Shown: in pieces, positions 18,500 through 31,387 of the stretch
Numbering within the stretch: the stretch's first letter is position 1
How the letters are laid out: each line of letters starts with the position of its first letter
Source of the DNA: Brevundimonas sp. M20
GTDB lineage: Bacteria; Pseudomonadota; Alphaproteobacteria; Caulobacterales; Caulobacteraceae
Direction of reading: 5' to 3'
Assembly (NCBI RefSeq): GCF_006547065.1
Contig: NZ_CP041243.1
Coordinates: 744,001-808,000 of the forward strand
Length of the DNA: 64,000 nucleotides
Notes under the pieces: model-generated
Database searches by the model: none
Told to the model about the DNA's origin: nothing
Seen by the model: the letters and a program-made list of their open reading frames with translations, nothing else
Position numbers and translations under genes: made by a program

Positions 18500-18793
18500 A
18501 TGAAGAAGACCAACAGCGCGGCCTTCCTGCCGATCGGCATGGGGATGGGCGTCGCCATCGGCACGTCTCTGGGTGTCGCCACGGACAACATCGCCCTGTG
18601 GCTGCCCATCGGCATCGCCATCGGCTCCGGCTTCGGCGTCGCCATGATGGGCGCGAGCCATGCCAAGGCGAAGAAGGATGGTTCGGACGGTGGCGGGTCG
18701 GCGACGCACAGCGAGAGCTATAGCGACGTGCATGGAAACAGCGGCGGCTCCGACGGCGGTGGTGACGGCGGCGGCGGTGGCGGCGGGGACTAA
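18500..18793 (+). CDS. Small membrane protein with glycine-rich tail
   Basis: A 97-residue protein whose ATG follows AAGGAGTCGGGG. Two hydrophobic segments (FLPIGMGMGVAIGTSLGVA and LWLPIGIAIGSGFGVAMMG) are joined by a short loop. A Ser/Gly/Asp tail ends in a near-pure Gly-Gly-Asp run. The family is common but of unknown function. Its TAA overlaps the stop of the convergent ELM1-family gene by four bases. Confidence 0.72.
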   Translation: MKKTNSAAFLPIGMGMGVAIGTSLGVATDNIALWLPIGIAIGSGFGVAMMGASHAKAKKDGSDGGGSATHSESYSDVHGNSGGSDGGGDGGGGGGGD

Positions 18794-19785
18794 CGCCCCA
18801 GCTCTTCCATGATCACCCGCGCCGCCCGGTCGGTCTCCACCAGCGGCGCATAAGTCCAGCTCTCCAGCGTCCCGTCGAACGGCCGCGCCGCGCCCCGCTC
18901 ACGCAAATCGGCGTGCAGGCTGGCGAATTTGTCGGCGGGCTTGGTCGCCACCATCGGCAGGACGTGCACCGGCTTGCCGGTCGAGGCGGCTTCGGCGGCC
19001 ATGTTGGCGCTGTCCTCGGTGACGAGGATGTGGTCGGCCGCGTGCAGGAAGGCGAAATAGGGGTTCGGCCCCTCACCATTCCAGATCAGGCCCGGCAGAT
19101 GCGACAGGCGCGCCGTCATCGCGGCCTTCGCCGCCTCGGGCGTGCGCCGCGAGAAGGTCAGCATCAGGGAGCCGCCGGCTTCTGTCACAGCGGTCGCGAT
19201 CCGTTCGGCCAGTTCAGCGGCGTGAGCTTCCGGCAGGTCATGCGCCCGCGACCTGCCGCCGATCAGCACCGCCACGCGCGGGCGGGGCAGGGGCTCCAGC
19301 CGATCGACAAACGCCTTGGCGCCCTCGGCCAGCCGGTCGGCTGAAACCCGGTGTGGCGATCCGGTGATCGACAGGACATTCGCCCCCTCGATCCCGTCAT
19401 GCTTCGGAGCGACCACCAGATCGTAGTCGCGGGTGCGCCAGCGCGGGTCCTGGGTCTGGACGACGAAGGTCTTTCCGCCCGACCGCGCCCGGACCATCAG
19501 CGACAGAGGCAGGGTGGACCGGCCCGTGGCGATCCATACGTCGGGCCAGGCCTCTCCGGGCTTCGGAAAGGGATCGTCGCTCGTCGGGTCCAGCATCCAC
19601 GGCGCTTTCAGCGCCGAAGGCAGCTTGTCGAACAGCTTGCGCCATTTCACGCGAACGGTCGTGATTTCAGACGACGAAAGGCGCTGGAGGGCTTCCGCCA
19701 ACCCCAGCGCCTGATTTTCCATCCCGATCCGGCCGTCCGAGACGACGCGGATCGTGAGCGGCTTCGGCTGCGAGCCTACTTCCAC
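18790..19785 (-). CDS. ELM1-family (DUF1022) protein
   Basis: A 331-residue protein of the family annotated as mitochondrial fission ELM1, found widely in alphaproteobacteria and plants. The sequence has glycosyltransferase-like Rossmann features: [20 protein letters not shown] at the N-terminus, a [10 protein letters not shown] segment, [12 protein letters not shown], and [20 protein letters not shown], which resembles the nucleotide-sugar site of GT-B enzymes. Its bacterial role is not established. The GTG start at 19785 overlaps the greA stop by ten bases, so the two are probably co-translated. Confidence 0.85.
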   Translation of the reverse strand: MEVGSQPKPLTIRVVSDGRIGMENQALGLAEALQRLSSSEITTVRVKWRKLFDKLPSALKAPWMLDPTSDDPFPKPGEAWPDVWIATGRSTLPLSLMVRARSGGKTFVVQTQDPRWRTRDYDLVVAPKHDGIEGANVLSITGSPHRVSADRLAEGAKAFVDRLEPLPRPRVAVLIGGRSRAHDLPEAHAAELAERIATAVTEAGGSLMLTFSRRTPEAAKAAMTARLSHLPGLIWNGEGPNPYFAFLHAADHILVTEDSANMAAEAASTGKPVHVLPMVATKPADKFASLHADLRERGAARPFDGTLESWTYAPLVETDRAARVIMEELGR

Positions 19786-20249
19786 TCGACCTTGAGGATT
19801 TCGTACGCCTTCACGCCGCCGGGCGTGTTGACCTCGACCACGTCGCCGACCTCTTTCGAGATCATGGCGCGGGCGATGGGCGAGGCGATGGAGATCTTGC
19901 CTGCCTTCACGTCGGCTTCATGCTCGCCGACGATCTGGTAGCGACCCTCTTCCTCGGTATCCTCATCGACCACGGTGACCGTGGCGCCGAACTTGACCTG
20001 CGAGCCCGAAAGCTTGGACACATCGATCACCTGGGCGCGCGACAGCTTGTCCTCGATCTCGGCGATCGAGCCCTCGATCCAACCCTGCCGTTCCTTCGCC
20101 GCGTGATACTCGGCGTTTTCGGACAGGTCGCCGTGCTCGCGGGCCTCGGAAATGGCCGCGATCACGTTCGGTCGTTCGACCGACTTCAATTGCTTCAGCT
20201 GATCGTCGAGGACACGGTAGCCCTCGGCCGTCATCGGCACTTTTTCCAT
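19776..20249 (-). CDS. greA: Transcription elongation factor GreA
   Basis: A 157-residue GreA that rescues backtracked RNA polymerase by stimulating transcript cleavage. The N-terminal coiled coil carries [19 protein letters not shown], with the acidic tip residues that enter the polymerase channel. The C-terminal FKBP-like domain includes [22 protein letters not shown] and [18 protein letters not shown]. It is the first gene of a two-gene unit with the ELM1-family gene. Confidence 0.97.
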   Translation of the reverse strand: MEKVPMTAEGYRVLDDQLKQLKSVERPNVIAAISEAREHGDLSENAEYHAAKERQGWIEGSIAEIEDKLSRAQVIDVSKLSGSQVKFGATVTVVDEDTEEEGRYQIVGEHEADVKAGKISIASPIARAMISKEVGDVVEVNTPGGVKAYEILKVEWK

Positions 20250-20352
20250 ATGTCGTGAATTTCTTGCTTCGCCCGACTGACAGACTACTCGGCACAGAGG
20301 TCGCTGGGCGCACGCGACCGGCCCAAGAGGGTAGGGCCTTAAGGCGAAAGGT

Positions 20353-20556
20353 TCAAGGGCGCGTGAGTGTCGCGGTTTTTCGATCCCGAATTCGGGGGAT
20401 CTGGCGGATCAGGCTCCACGCCAGCCAGGCCACCGCCGCCAGCCCAAGGGCCATGAACAGGCCCGACACCAGCAATATGCCGGCGGCGATGAAGGCCAGG
20501 ACGAAGGCGATGGCCGCGATCAGGGCGGCGACGATCTGGATGGTTCTCAGGCGCAT
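20353..20556 (-). CDS. Small two-helix membrane protein, unknown function
   Basis: A 67-residue ORF with hydrophobic segments at about residues 7-28 and 30-50, then a basic tail ([17 protein letters not shown]). It starts with ATG at 20556, lies alone between the GST gene and greA, and has no recognisable family. The membrane-protein composition supports it as a real gene. Confidence 0.5.
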   Translation of the reverse strand: MRLRTIQIVAALIAAIAFVLAFIAAGILLVSGLFMALGLAAVAWLAWSLIRQIPRIRDRKTATLTRP

Positions 20557-20637
20557 GGGCCTTTAACGTTTGGTCGCCGCCCGGGTTTCCACAGGTTTCA
20601 CGCCCTGACGAAACCGTGTCTTCGGCGTTACGCCCGC

Positions 20638-21303
20638 TCAGGCGTAGGCGTAGGGGCCGCCCCGCTCCAGCGCCCGCTGATAGGCCGGACGGGCGTGGAT
20701 GCGCTGCAGGAAGGCCGCGGCCTTCGGCATGCGGTCGCCGAAAGGCGCGCGCGAACTGGCGGCTTCCAGCGGGAAGCTCATCATGATGTCGGCGGCGGTG
20801 AAGCGGTCGCCGACGAACCACTCGGCCTTGTTCAGCTCGGCCTCCCAGTAGCCCAGATGGCTGGCGATCTGCGGGTCGATCAGGCTGGCGCCGACCTTCT
20901 TCGAAATGCCCTTGGCGATGGGCCGGATCAGGGCGGGCGAGCGCTGGGGGATGACCCCGAAGATCAGCTTCAGCAACAGGGGCGTCATGGCCGATCCCTC
21001 GGCATAGTGCAGCCAGTAGGTGTAGCGCCGGGCCTCCGCCGTGCCCGGCGCGGGCTTCAGTCCGGCGTCGGGGAAGGTCTCCAGCAGATATTCGACGATG
21101 GCCCCGGTCTCGGCCACCACGACATCGCCGTGCTGGATCACGGGCGACTTGCCCAGCGGATGGATGGCCTTCAGCGCGGCCGGCGCCAGACGCGTCTTCG
21201 GGTCCCGCTCATAGCGTTTGACCTCATACTCGACGCCCAGTTCCTCAAGCAGCCACAGCACGCGCTGCGAGCGCGAGTCGTTCAGGTGATGGACGATGAT
21301 CAT
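20638..21303 (-). CDS. Glutathione S-transferase family protein
   Basis: A 221-residue GST. The N-terminal thioredoxin-like domain (residues 1-80) has HHLNDSRSQRVLWLLEELG with the catalytic Ser/Arg region, HPLGKSPVIQ with the cis-Pro, and ETGAIVEYLL, which binds the glutathione gamma-glutamyl group. The all-helical C-terminal domain carries AEWFVGDRFTAADIMMSFPL. ATG 21303 follows GGAGCCCCCC; an upstream TTG start is less likely. The substrate is unknown. It is not closely similar to the second GST at 48080. Confidence 0.9.
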   Translation of the reverse strand: MIIVHHLNDSRSQRVLWLLEELGVEYEVKRYERDPKTRLAPAALKAIHPLGKSPVIQHGDVVVAETGAIVEYLLETFPDAGLKPAPGTAEARRYTYWLHYAEGSAMTPLLLKLIFGVIPQRSPALIRPIAKGISKKVGASLIDPQIASHLGYWEAELNKAEWFVGDRFTAADIMMSFPLEAASSRAPFGDRMPKAAAFLQRIHARPAYQRALERGGPYAYA

Positions 21304-21414
21304 GGGGGGCTCCTGCAATCAGGCGTGACTGTGGGCGGTTTCCCCGGCGTCCGTCCAGAGGGTGCCTTCAACAAGACGATGGCGTCCGGCGGAAAGCCCG
21401 CATAGCTTCGTCCG

Positions 21415-22710
21415 ATGGCCGCTTCCCGACTCCGCTCCGCCCTGAAATCCCTGAGCCTGTGGGTGATGATCGCCCTGCTGGCGGGCCTGTTCGCGGGTGC
21501 GGCGGCGCAGGCGTGGGGCCTGCCGGGCGGCGAGGGGACGGCGGCGGTCATCGGCTCCATCGGCACCCTGTGGCTGAACGCCCTGAAGATGACGATCATC
21601 CCGCTGGTCTTCGGCCTGCTGGTCACGGGCGTGGCCTCCATCGCGGATGCGGCGGCGACCGGGCGGCTGGCGCTGAAGGCGCTGCTGGTGTTCGGCCTGC
21701 TGCTGCTGGGCGCGGTGACCTACGCCTTCCTGGCCTCCGAGGGGCTGCACATTCTGTGGCCCATCAGTCCGGACGGCGCCCGCATCCTGCTGGCCAGCGC
21801 GCCGGACGCCTCGGCGGTGACCAACAGCGCCCACGGCGGCGGCCTGCCGGCCTTCCTGACCAGCCTCGCCCCGCCCAACGCCGTGCGCGCCGCGGCCGAG
21901 GACGCCATTCTGGGCATCGTGGTCTTCGCCGTCGCCTTTGGCTTCGCCACCACCCGGCTGGAGGCCCGTCTGAGGCTGCCGCTGGTCACCTTCTTCGAGG
22001 CGGTGTCCGAGACGATGATCGTCATCGTCCACTGGGTGCTGTTGGCCGCGCCCATCGGCGTCTTCGCCCTTTCGATGGGCGTGGGGCTGAACGCCGGCCT
22101 CGGGGCGCTGGGCGTGCTGGGCCACTATGTGGCGCTGGTGGTTCTGGCCCAGGTGGGTCTGATCCTGCTGATCTACGCCGTGGTCGTGCCGTTCGGACGG
22201 ATCGGTCTGGGCCGGTTCGCGCGCGGCGTGGTCCCGGCGCAGGTGGTGGCCTTCTCCACCCAGTCGTCGCTGGCCAGCCTTCCGGCCATGGTCGAGCAGG
22301 CGCGCAATGCGCTGGGGGTCTCCACCGCGACGGCGGGTCTGGTCCTTCCGCTGGCGGTGGCGGTGTTCCGCATCACCAGCCCGGTCGCCAACCTGGCCGT
22401 GGTCATCTACGTCGCCCACCTGCACGGCATCCATCTGGGGCCGGCGCTGTGGATCGTCGGCGGCCTGACGGCGCTCGCGGTTTCTGTCGGCACCGTGGGC
22501 CTGCCGGGTCAGGTCAGCTTCTTCGTCTCCATCGCCCCCATCTGTCTGGCCATGGGCGTGCCGGTGCAGGTCCTGCCCCTGCTGCTTGCGGTCGAGGTCA
22601 TCCCCGACATCTTCCGCACCATCGGCAACGTCACCGCAGACCTTGCGGCGGCGCGGATCGTAGAGGGCCGCGACGCCGTGGCGGACCCGGAACCGGGCGC
22701 GGGAATCTAG
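21415..22710 (+). CDS. Dicarboxylate/amino acid:cation symporter (DAACS family)
   Basis: A 431-residue transporter of the GltP/DctA/SstT family with about eight hydrophobic helices and two re-entrant hairpins. Signatures include LNALKMTIIPLVFGLLVTG in helix 3, the serine-rich hairpin AFSTQSSLASLPAMVE, and the TM7-HP2 region AVAVFRITSPVANLAVV, where the usual NMDG-type motif is altered. The C-terminal end has DIFRTIGNVTADLAAARIVE. It most likely takes up glutamate, aspartate or C4-dicarboxylates with Na+ or H+; the exact substrate is not evident. Confidence 0.9.
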   Translation: MAASRLRSALKSLSLWVMIALLAGLFAGAAAQAWGLPGGEGTAAVIGSIGTLWLNALKMTIIPLVFGLLVTGVASIADAAATGRLALKALLVFGLLLLGAVTYAFLASEGLHILWPISPDGARILLASAPDASAVTNSAHGGGLPAFLTSLAPPNAVRAAAEDAILGIVVFAVAFGFATTRLEARLRLPLVTFFEAVSETMIVIVHWVLLAAPIGVFALSMGVGLNAGLGALGVLGHYVALVVLAQVGLILLIYAVVVPFGRIGLGRFARGVVPAQVVAFSTQSSLASLPAMVEQARNALGVSTATAGLVLPLAVAVFRITSPVANLAVVIYVAHLHGIHLGPALWIVGGLTALAVSVGTVGLPGQVSFFVSIAPICLAMGVPVQVLPLLLAVEVIPDIFRTIGNVTADLAAARIVEGRDAVADPEPGAGI

Positions 22711-22810
22711 CGGCTTCGTCCGCCCCTCACTCCGATATTTGCGAAGGCGAGGTGTTGCATCTCGCCACGATAGACCGCCGGTACGTCAGAATTGGTCGTA
22801 TGACGCTGCG

Positions 22811-22826
22811 AGATTTGCGCAAATCT
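22811..22826. promoter_or_regulatory. 16-bp perfect palindrome upstream of the LuxR-type gene
   Basis: AGATTTGCGCAAATCT is a perfect palindrome in the 280-base gap between the symporter and the LuxR/DUF4019 gene, 165 bases before its ATG. It may be an operator. No regulator can be assigned and nothing else is evident in the gap. Confidence 0.4.
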
Positions 22827-22990
22827 GCACGGCAAACGTGGCCGAACTCGCGCGCTGGACTGGTCGAAATCACCGGGAACTGACGCCTGACAAAGCCTCC
22901 CCCGGTCATCGCGTCGCTCTGCGCCGGAAAGGGGTTGTGGCCTGTCGGGCAGAAATGCTCCCTTGGCGCGAGAGGGGATCGAACCAGCCC

Positions 22991-23758
22991 ATGCCTGACC
23001 ATACCGAAGCGCTGACCGAGCGAGAGAAGGACACCCTGCGCCTTCTCGCCAGCGGCCACGACGCCAAGTCGGTCGCCACGCATCTGGGCCTGTCCGTCCA
23101 TACGGTGAACGAGCGGCTGCGCGCCGCCAGACGCAAGCTGGGCGTGTCCAGCAGCCGGGCCGCCGCGCGGTGGCTGATCGAGGCCGAGCAGACCGACCCC
23201 AAATTTTCTGGAGACAAGAATTTGGGGAAAGCCGTGGGCCCGGTCGCGGTGGAGAAGTCAGGGCATTCAACAACCCGCCGGGGCCGTCTCTGGGCTCTGG
23301 GACTTGGAGGTCTGACCATGTTCGCTATCGCCGCCGCCGCCCTCGCCATCACCCTGACCGGAACCGGAGCCCCCGCGCCGACCGCCTCGCAGCCCGTCCC
23401 GGCCGGCGTTCAGGCGGCGACGCCGGAGGTCGCGGAAGATTCGCGGGCCTGGCTCGCCCTGCTCGACAACGGCGCGCTGGCCGAAAGCTGGCGGACCGCC
23501 GGGACCATGTTCAAGGCGCAGGTCAGCGAAGCCGACTGGGCCACGGCGGTCCGCTCGGTCCGTGATCCGGCCGGCGCCGTCGTCTCGCGCACCCAACAGA
23601 GCGCGGAACGGAGCAACAGTCTGCCGGGCGCGCCCGAGGGCGAGTACTGGATCGTCCAGTACCAGACCGTATTCGCCAACAACCCGAACGCCACCGAAAC
23701 CGTCGTGCTGGCCCGCGAAGGCGCGGACCTGAAGGCTATCGGCTACTTCGTCCGCTAA
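22991..23758 (+). CDS. LuxR-type HTH protein with membrane helix and DUF4019 domain
   Basis: A 255-residue one-protein signalling candidate. The cytoplasmic N-terminus (residues 6-62) is a LuxR/GerE helix-turn-helix (ALTEREKDTLRLLASGHDAK, VATHLGLSVHTVNERLRAAR). A membrane helix lies at about residues 108-127 (LTMFAIAAAALAITLTG). The periplasmic C-terminal half matches DUF4019 (ALAESWRTAGTMFKAQVSEA, EYWIVQYQTVFANNP). This layout is found in several alphaproteobacteria. I chose ATG 22991 because HTH homology begins there; longer starts run into the upstream gap. Confidence 0.82.
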   Translation: MPDHTEALTEREKDTLRLLASGHDAKSVATHLGLSVHTVNERLRAARRKLGVSSSRAAARWLIEAEQTDPKFSGDKNLGKAVGPVAVEKSGHSTTRRGRLWALGLGGLTMFAIAAAALAITLTGTGAPAPTASQPVPAGVQAATPEVAEDSRAWLALLDNGALAESWRTAGTMFKAQVSEADWATAVRSVRDPAGAVVSRTQQSAERSNSLPGAPEGEYWIVQYQTVFANNPNATETVVLAREGADLKAIGYFVR

Positions 23759-23906
23759 GGGCGTACTCAAGCCCTCCCGTTTGGCGGATGGGGGAGGGTT
23801 GGGTGGGGGTGAGGGCAGGCTTCGTCGGGCTATGGAAAGTAAGGCTCCGCCGACCTCTCCCGACGCGTCACGCTCTTCGATACCGAGCGCGCACCCCCAT
23901 CCCCAG

Positions 23907-23931
23907 CCCTTCCCCCATCGAGGGGGAAGGG
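23907..23931. repeat. GC-rich intergenic hairpin (REP-like)
   Basis: CCCTTCCCCC (23907-23916) pairs perfectly with GGGGGAAGGG (23922-23931) around ATCGA. The surrounding 23759-23906 is also runs of C and G and holds no gene. A shorter element of the same kind (TCTCCCC-CGA-GGGGAGA) lies at 51824-51840. Such elements are often dispersed repeats that double as terminators for convergent genes. Confidence 0.55.
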
Positions 23932-23933
23932 GG

Positions 23934-24221
23934 CTATTTCAGCCCCCACCACACCCCCGCCGCCACCAAGATCAGGTGCACAGCCACCGCCGCGCCCAAC
24001 AGCGTCCGGAACGGCTCCTTGCGGGTCTTGTGGCGCAGCAGGTGCTGGGCCAACCATGCGCCGATCCCGCCGAACAGGGCGGCCAGCAACAGGGTGCGCT
24101 CCCGCACCCGCCAGTCGCCGTTGCGCGCCTGAATCTTGTCGAACCAGAACAGACAGAACACCGCCGCCTGCAGGACGGCCAGCACGATCAGCGCCTGATC
24201 GACGCGCGTGAGGCCGTCCAT
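23934..24221 (-). CDS. DUF1294 small membrane protein
   Basis: A 95-residue membrane protein with three hydrophobic stretches and the DUF1294 core: FCLFWFDKIQARNGDWRVRE, then LFGGIGAWLAQHLLRHKTRK and a final helix. The ATG at 24221 lies seven bases after the carB stop on the same strand, so it is probably the last gene of the carB transcript. The function of DUF1294 is unknown. Confidence 0.82.
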   Translation of the reverse strand: MDGLTRVDQALIVLAVLQAAVFCLFWFDKIQARNGDWRVRERTLLLAALFGGIGAWLAQHLLRHKTRKEPFRTLLGAAVAVHLILVAAGVWWGLK

Positions 24222-24228
24222 CGCCGGG

Positions 24229-27528
<3,300 letters not shown>

Positions 27529-27553
27529 GGCCTGAGGCTCTTCTTCTTGATCT

Positions 27554-27868
27554 TCAGTTCGTCACGACCGCGCACTCCCAGCCGTCGTAGTCGAGCTGGA
27601 AGGCCGCGGCCCAGGATTGCATCATGGAGGAAACGGGCGCGAACGAGGCTTCGTCCACGGGGATGGTCGTTTCCAGAACGGTCATATCGTCCTGACCACG
27701 CGTGACGAAGCCGGCCCGCCGGGCCACCTCGTTCAGGTCGTCGTGGTCGCCCTCGCCATAGAAGTAGAAGAGGGTGTGCCGGGGCGTCACGCCGTTGTCG
27801 CCCTGGGCCGCCAGGGCCGCGCGCACGGCGGCGTCGCGTTCTTCGTGGCTGGCGTCAGGGGCGGACAC
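27554..27868 (-). CDS. RraB-like (RNase E inhibitor family) protein
   Basis: A 104-residue acidic protein starting at GTG. Features are [38 protein letters not shown] and an [11 protein letters not shown] tail, the pattern of the RraB/DUF695-like fold in which the YDGW motif is conserved. RraB proteins bind RNase E and modulate mRNA decay. It lies 25 bases upstream of carB on the same strand, so the two may share a transcript. Family assignment is good; the regulatory role in this lineage is inferred. Confidence 0.7.
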   Translation of the reverse strand: MSAPDASHEERDAAVRAALAAQGDNGVTPRHTLFYFYGEGDHDDLNEVARRAGFVTRGQDDMTVLETTIPVDEASFAPVSSMMQSWAAAFQLDYDGWECAVVTN

Positions 27869-28005
27869 GGGCGGGGAGGCTCCTTGCGCGCGAGAACCCG
27901 GCGCGGGCGGCTGCCGGCGCGGTTCCGTTCGGGTTGTCGGTTAAGCGGCCCGTCTAAAGACGCAGCCCCTCGGGGGCAAGCGGGATTCGCCCCCTGAAAC
28001 GACAA

Positions 28006-28029
28006 AGGGCGGCCCTTGCGGGCCGCCCT
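28006..28029 (-). terminator. Terminator of the TonB-dependent receptor gene
   Basis: A 10-bp perfect stem (AGGGCGGCCC at 28006-28015 with GGGCCGCCCT at 28020-28029, loop TTGC) lies 22 bases past the receptor stop. In minus orientation it is followed by TTTGTCG. Confidence 0.8.
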
Positions 28030-28051
28030 CCATTCTCTTGGCGTCGTTCGA

Positions 28052-31000
28052 TCAGAACGGACGGTAGTTCAGGCCGATGAAGAAGCGACGGCCGTAGGGG
28101 TCGAAGTTCGAGTAGAGCGTCGTTCCCAGATAGGTCGCCTGCTCGGCGTCGAAGGCGTTCACGACACCCGCGCGGACCGACAGGTCGTTGCGGACATTCC
28201 AGCGGACGGTGAAGTCGTGGCGGGTGAAGTCGCCCGTCCTGAACTCATCGTACTCGCGTTGGTCGTTGTTCGACACCGCGTCGCGGATCTGGATGATGTC
28301 CTGGCTCGACTGCCAGTCAGCGGTCCAGTTCACGCTCCAGACGTCGTTCGGCGTCCAGGTCAGCGACGAGCTCATGCGGACCTTCGGATAGTAGAGGGTC
28401 CCGGCCAGAGCGGTCTGGTCCGACGGGTCGTCGGCGTTCAGGTACTCGTTCTGGTCGATCAGCCACGAACCGGCCAGGGCGTAGTCCAGACGGCCCCAGG
28501 CGTTGCCGGTCAGCTCTTCAAGGTCGAGCGAGTAGCGACCGGTGAAGTCCAGACCGCGCGTCTCGAGCTTGGCGTAGTTGACCGAGCCCTCGATGAAGCC
28601 GCCGATGGCGTCGCCGACCGGAGCGCCCAGACCGAAGTCGATGTCCGGGTTGTTGCGGAAGATGGTCGCGCAGGCGGCGGTGTTCAGCGTGGCGCCGCTG
28701 ACGCAGTTGTTCGCCACGGTCTGGGCCGACACCGACGAGATCACGTTGTCGATCTGGATTTCGTAGTAGTCCAGAACCAGCGAGAAGTTCGGGAAGAAGC
28801 GGGGTTGCAGCACCGTCGAGAAGGTGAAGCTGTCCGACTCTTCCGGCTCCAGGAACGGGTTCCCGCCGCTGACGCCGGCAATGCCCGAAACGTAGGTCGG
28901 GTTGAAGTCGTCCGCGTTGGTCGCCGTCGCGCCGGCGAAGTCGAAGGTGTAACCCGCCGCCGTCGCCAGAGCCGTACAGTTGTTGATGCGGTTCGTGCGG
29001 GTTTCGCTGTCCTGGGCCGCGATGACCAGGGTGGCGCAGGGATCAACGAAGCCGTTCAGGAAGGTCTGGCTGTAGGGCGCGAAGTTTTCGGCCAGATCCG
29101 GCACCCGGACCGAGCTGTTGAAGCTGGTCTTGAAGGTGATGTCGCGGATCGGGCGGTACACAAGGTTCACGCCGTGAACGTCGATGTCGCCGACGGTCGA
29201 GTAGTCCGCATAGCGGTACGAGCCGCTGATTTCGGCATACTCGCCCAGCCAGGTGTCACGGAACACGGGGATCGAGACTTCGGCGAAGACTTCCTCGCTC
29301 TCGTACTGGACGAAATCGAAGTCCGGACCCGAGTTCAGGAACAGGAACTGACGACCGGCGGTGTCGCGGTCGCGACCCGTGGCCTCGGTGCCTTCACGAC
29401 GGTACTCGGCGCCCAGGGCGACACCGATCGGACCGGCGCCCCAGAAGTCCCACAGCTCGCCCGAGACCGAAGCGATGACCTGCTCCTGCTCGTTGCGCTC
29501 CGTCACGCCGATGACGGCGTCGATGTAGGCCAGCGCTTCTTCGCTCTGGTTGCCCTTGCCGAAGACGTTCAGCGGACGGCAGTCGGCGATCGACTGGCGG
29601 CCGTAGGCGCTGTCGCGCAGGTCTTCGCCCGTGCCCATGTCCAGCGCGCCGGCGGGGGCGCCCTGGGCGTTCAGCAGTTGGGCGCGGCAGACGATCTCGC
29701 CGGGGCGGCCGTTGACCACGCCGCCGGCGTCGACCACGGCGTCCGCGGCCAGGGCCACGCGCTGCGAGTCGGTGCCGCGTTCGCGGTTTTCAACCTCGAC
29801 CTCGCCGTAGGTGTAGCCGATGTCCCAGCTGATGTTGCGGATGAAGCCGATGTCTGCCGGCGAGCCGCGCAGGCCGAAGACATAGCGCTGCAGTTCACGG
29901 GTGTTGTCCTGGGTGCGGTCCGGGCCGAACATGCTGTGACGCGCGTTCTGCAGAAGGATCGGAGCCAAGGCCGTGCCGGCGGCGGTTTCCGTCGGTTGCG
30001 AGTACGGCGTCACCAGGTTGCCGGCGATCGCATCCTTGACGTTCTGCGGCAGGAAGGCGTTGTCGCTCCAGCGCAGGTCGAAGTTGGCGACGTTATAGAT
30101 CGGGTTGACCGAACCGGCGCCGTACGAGTTCACCAGGTCGATGTCGTAGAAGGTCGGCTGCGACAGGTCGAAGGTGTCTTCGGTGACGTACTTGGCTTCG
30201 GCGTACAGCTCGATGCTGCTGGTCAGGGCGAAGTTCGCGCCGGCCTGGAAGCGAGCCGATTCCGAACGCGGAACGCGCGAGCCGGTGCTGAATTCGGCCG
30301 GGTTCTCGCCGTCACCGCCGATGTTGTACGGACGGTTGATGCCGGTTTCACCGACACGCTCGCCGAAGTCGGCCAGACGGGCGGTCGTGCCGTCGTACCA
30401 GTAGGTCTTGCCCGGCTGAACGCCGAAGCAGTTGGCGCTGTACGAGAAGCCCGCGGCTGAACCGGTGCCCGAGAAGCAGTCCACGTAGGGGACGTTCGGA
30501 TTGTTCAGGGCGCTGGGCTGCGAGACGTTGGCCAGGGTGGTCTGGCCCCAACGCGGCAGGTCGATGCGGCGCACGCCGGTGTAAACGCGGCTGTCCAGAA
30601 TGCCGTCGCTGCGGGCCGTCGTCGGGTCGGCGTCGATGCCGATACGAACGGGAGCGTCGCGCAGCCAGTCGATGTCCAGCGAGGTTACTTCATCGACCTG
30701 CTCGTATTCGCCGTGCAGGTACAGGTTCAGTCGGCCGTCCAGCAGGTTCACACCGCCCAGGGCGGAGATGCGTTTGTTGGCTTCACCGTTCTGGTTGATC
30801 ATGCCGTAGTTGGCGTCGATCTCCAGACCTTCGAAATTCTTGCGCAGAACGAAGTTCAGCACGCCCGAGACGGCGTCGGCGCCATAGACCGACGAGGCGC
30901 CGCCGGTGACGATCTCGATGTTCTCGATCAGGAGGCGCGGGATGGTGTCGACGTCGACCGACAGTTGACCGCCGCTGGAGCCGACGTGGCGACGACCGTC

Positions 31001-31387
31001 GACCAGCGTCAGGGTGCGGTTCGAGCCCAGCGAGCGCAGGTTCGGCAGCGACAGGCCGCCGTCACCCAGGCCCGAGCCGGTGGTGTCCGACGGAACGACC
31101 GAGTTCGACAGGGCCGGGATGGTGGCCAGATAGTCGATGACCGTGGTCTGGCCGGTCGACAGCAGGTCTTCGCGCTGGACCTGGATCAGAGGGGTGGCGG
31201 CGTTCTCGGCGCTGCGGCGGATGCGCGAGCCCGTGATGACGACTTCGCCCAGTTCAGTGGCGTCCTGGGTGTCGGCTGCGGTCGGTGCTTGCTGAGGGGC
31301 CGGGGTCTGGGCCCAGGCCGGAGCCGCAACGGCGATGACACCAGCCAGCACGGTGCTGGCCAGCAAGTGGCTACGCATAACAGTCAT
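28052..31387 (-). CDS. TonB-dependent outer-membrane receptor
   Basis: A 1111-residue outer-membrane transporter energised by TonB-ExbB-ExbD. The signal peptide is LLASTVLAGVIAVAAPAWAQ. A short Gln/Ala-rich linker is followed by ELGEVVITGSRIRR at the plug domain start, with plug motifs LLSTGQTTVIDYLATIP and LRSLGSNRTLTLVDGRRHVG. A long 22-strand barrel ends in GRRFFIGLNYRPF with the expected terminal Phe. I prefer ATG 31387 (or 31378) over the longer frame. The size and plug resemble Caulobacterales receptors for oligosaccharides or peptides. No neighbouring gene tells the substrate. Confidence 0.93.
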   Translation of the reverse strand: MTVMRSHLLASTVLAGVIAVAAPAWAQTPAPQQAPTAADTQDATELGEVVITGSRIRRSAENAATPLIQVQREDLLSTGQTTVIDYLATIPALSNSVVPSDTTGSGLGDGGLSLPNLRSLGSNRTLTLVDGRRHVGSSGGQLSVDVDTIPRLLIENIEIVTGGASSVYGADAVSGVLNFVLRKNFEGLEIDANYGMINQNGEANKRISALGGVNLLDGRLNLYLHGEYEQVDEVTSLDIDWLRDAPVRIGIDADPTTARSDGILDSRVYTGVRRIDLPRWGQTTLANVSQPSALNNPNVPYVDCFSGTGSAAGFSYSANCFGVQPGKTYWYDGTTARLADFGERVGETGINRPYNIGGDGENPAEFSTGSRVPRSESARFQAGANFALTSSIELYAEAKYVTEDTFDLSQPTFYDIDLVNSYGAGSVNPIYNVANFDLRWSDNAFLPQNVKDAIAGNLVTPYSQPTETAAGTALAPILLQNARHSMFGPDRTQDNTRELQRYVFGLRGSPADIGFIRNISWDIGYTYGEVEVENRERGTDSQRVALAADAVVDAGGVVNGRPGEIVCRAQLLNAQGAPAGALDMGTGEDLRDSAYGRQSIADCRPLNVFGKGNQSEEALAYIDAVIGVTERNEQEQVIASVSGELWDFWGAGPIGVALGAEYRREGTEATGRDRDTAGRQFLFLNSGPDFDFVQYESEEVFAEVSIPVFRDTWLGEYAEISGSYRYADYSTVGDIDVHGVNLVYRPIRDITFKTSFNSSVRVPDLAENFAPYSQTFLNGFVDPCATLVIAAQDSETRTNRINNCTALATAAGYTFDFAGATATNADDFNPTYVSGIAGVSGGNPFLEPEESDSFTFSTVLQPRFFPNFSLVLDYYEIQIDNVISSVSAQTVANNCVSGATLNTAACATIFRNNPDIDFGLGAPVGDAIGGFIEGSVNYAKLETRGLDFTGRYSLDLEELTGNAWGRLDYALAGSWLIDQNEYLNADDPSDQTALAGTLYYPKVRMSSSLTWTPNDVWSVNWTADWQSSQDIIQIRDAVSNNDQREYDEFRTGDFTRHDFTVRWNVRNDLSVRAGVVNAFDAEQATYLGTTLYSNFDPYGRRFFIGLNYRPF

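Noticed and set aside
22955..22992. A tRNA-like T-loop (GGTTCGATCCC read on the minus strand) followed by GCGCCA.
   Set aside because: The five bases on each side do not pair into a T-stem, no anticodon or D arm is found next to it, and the expected tRNA body would lie inside the LuxR-type coding sequence.
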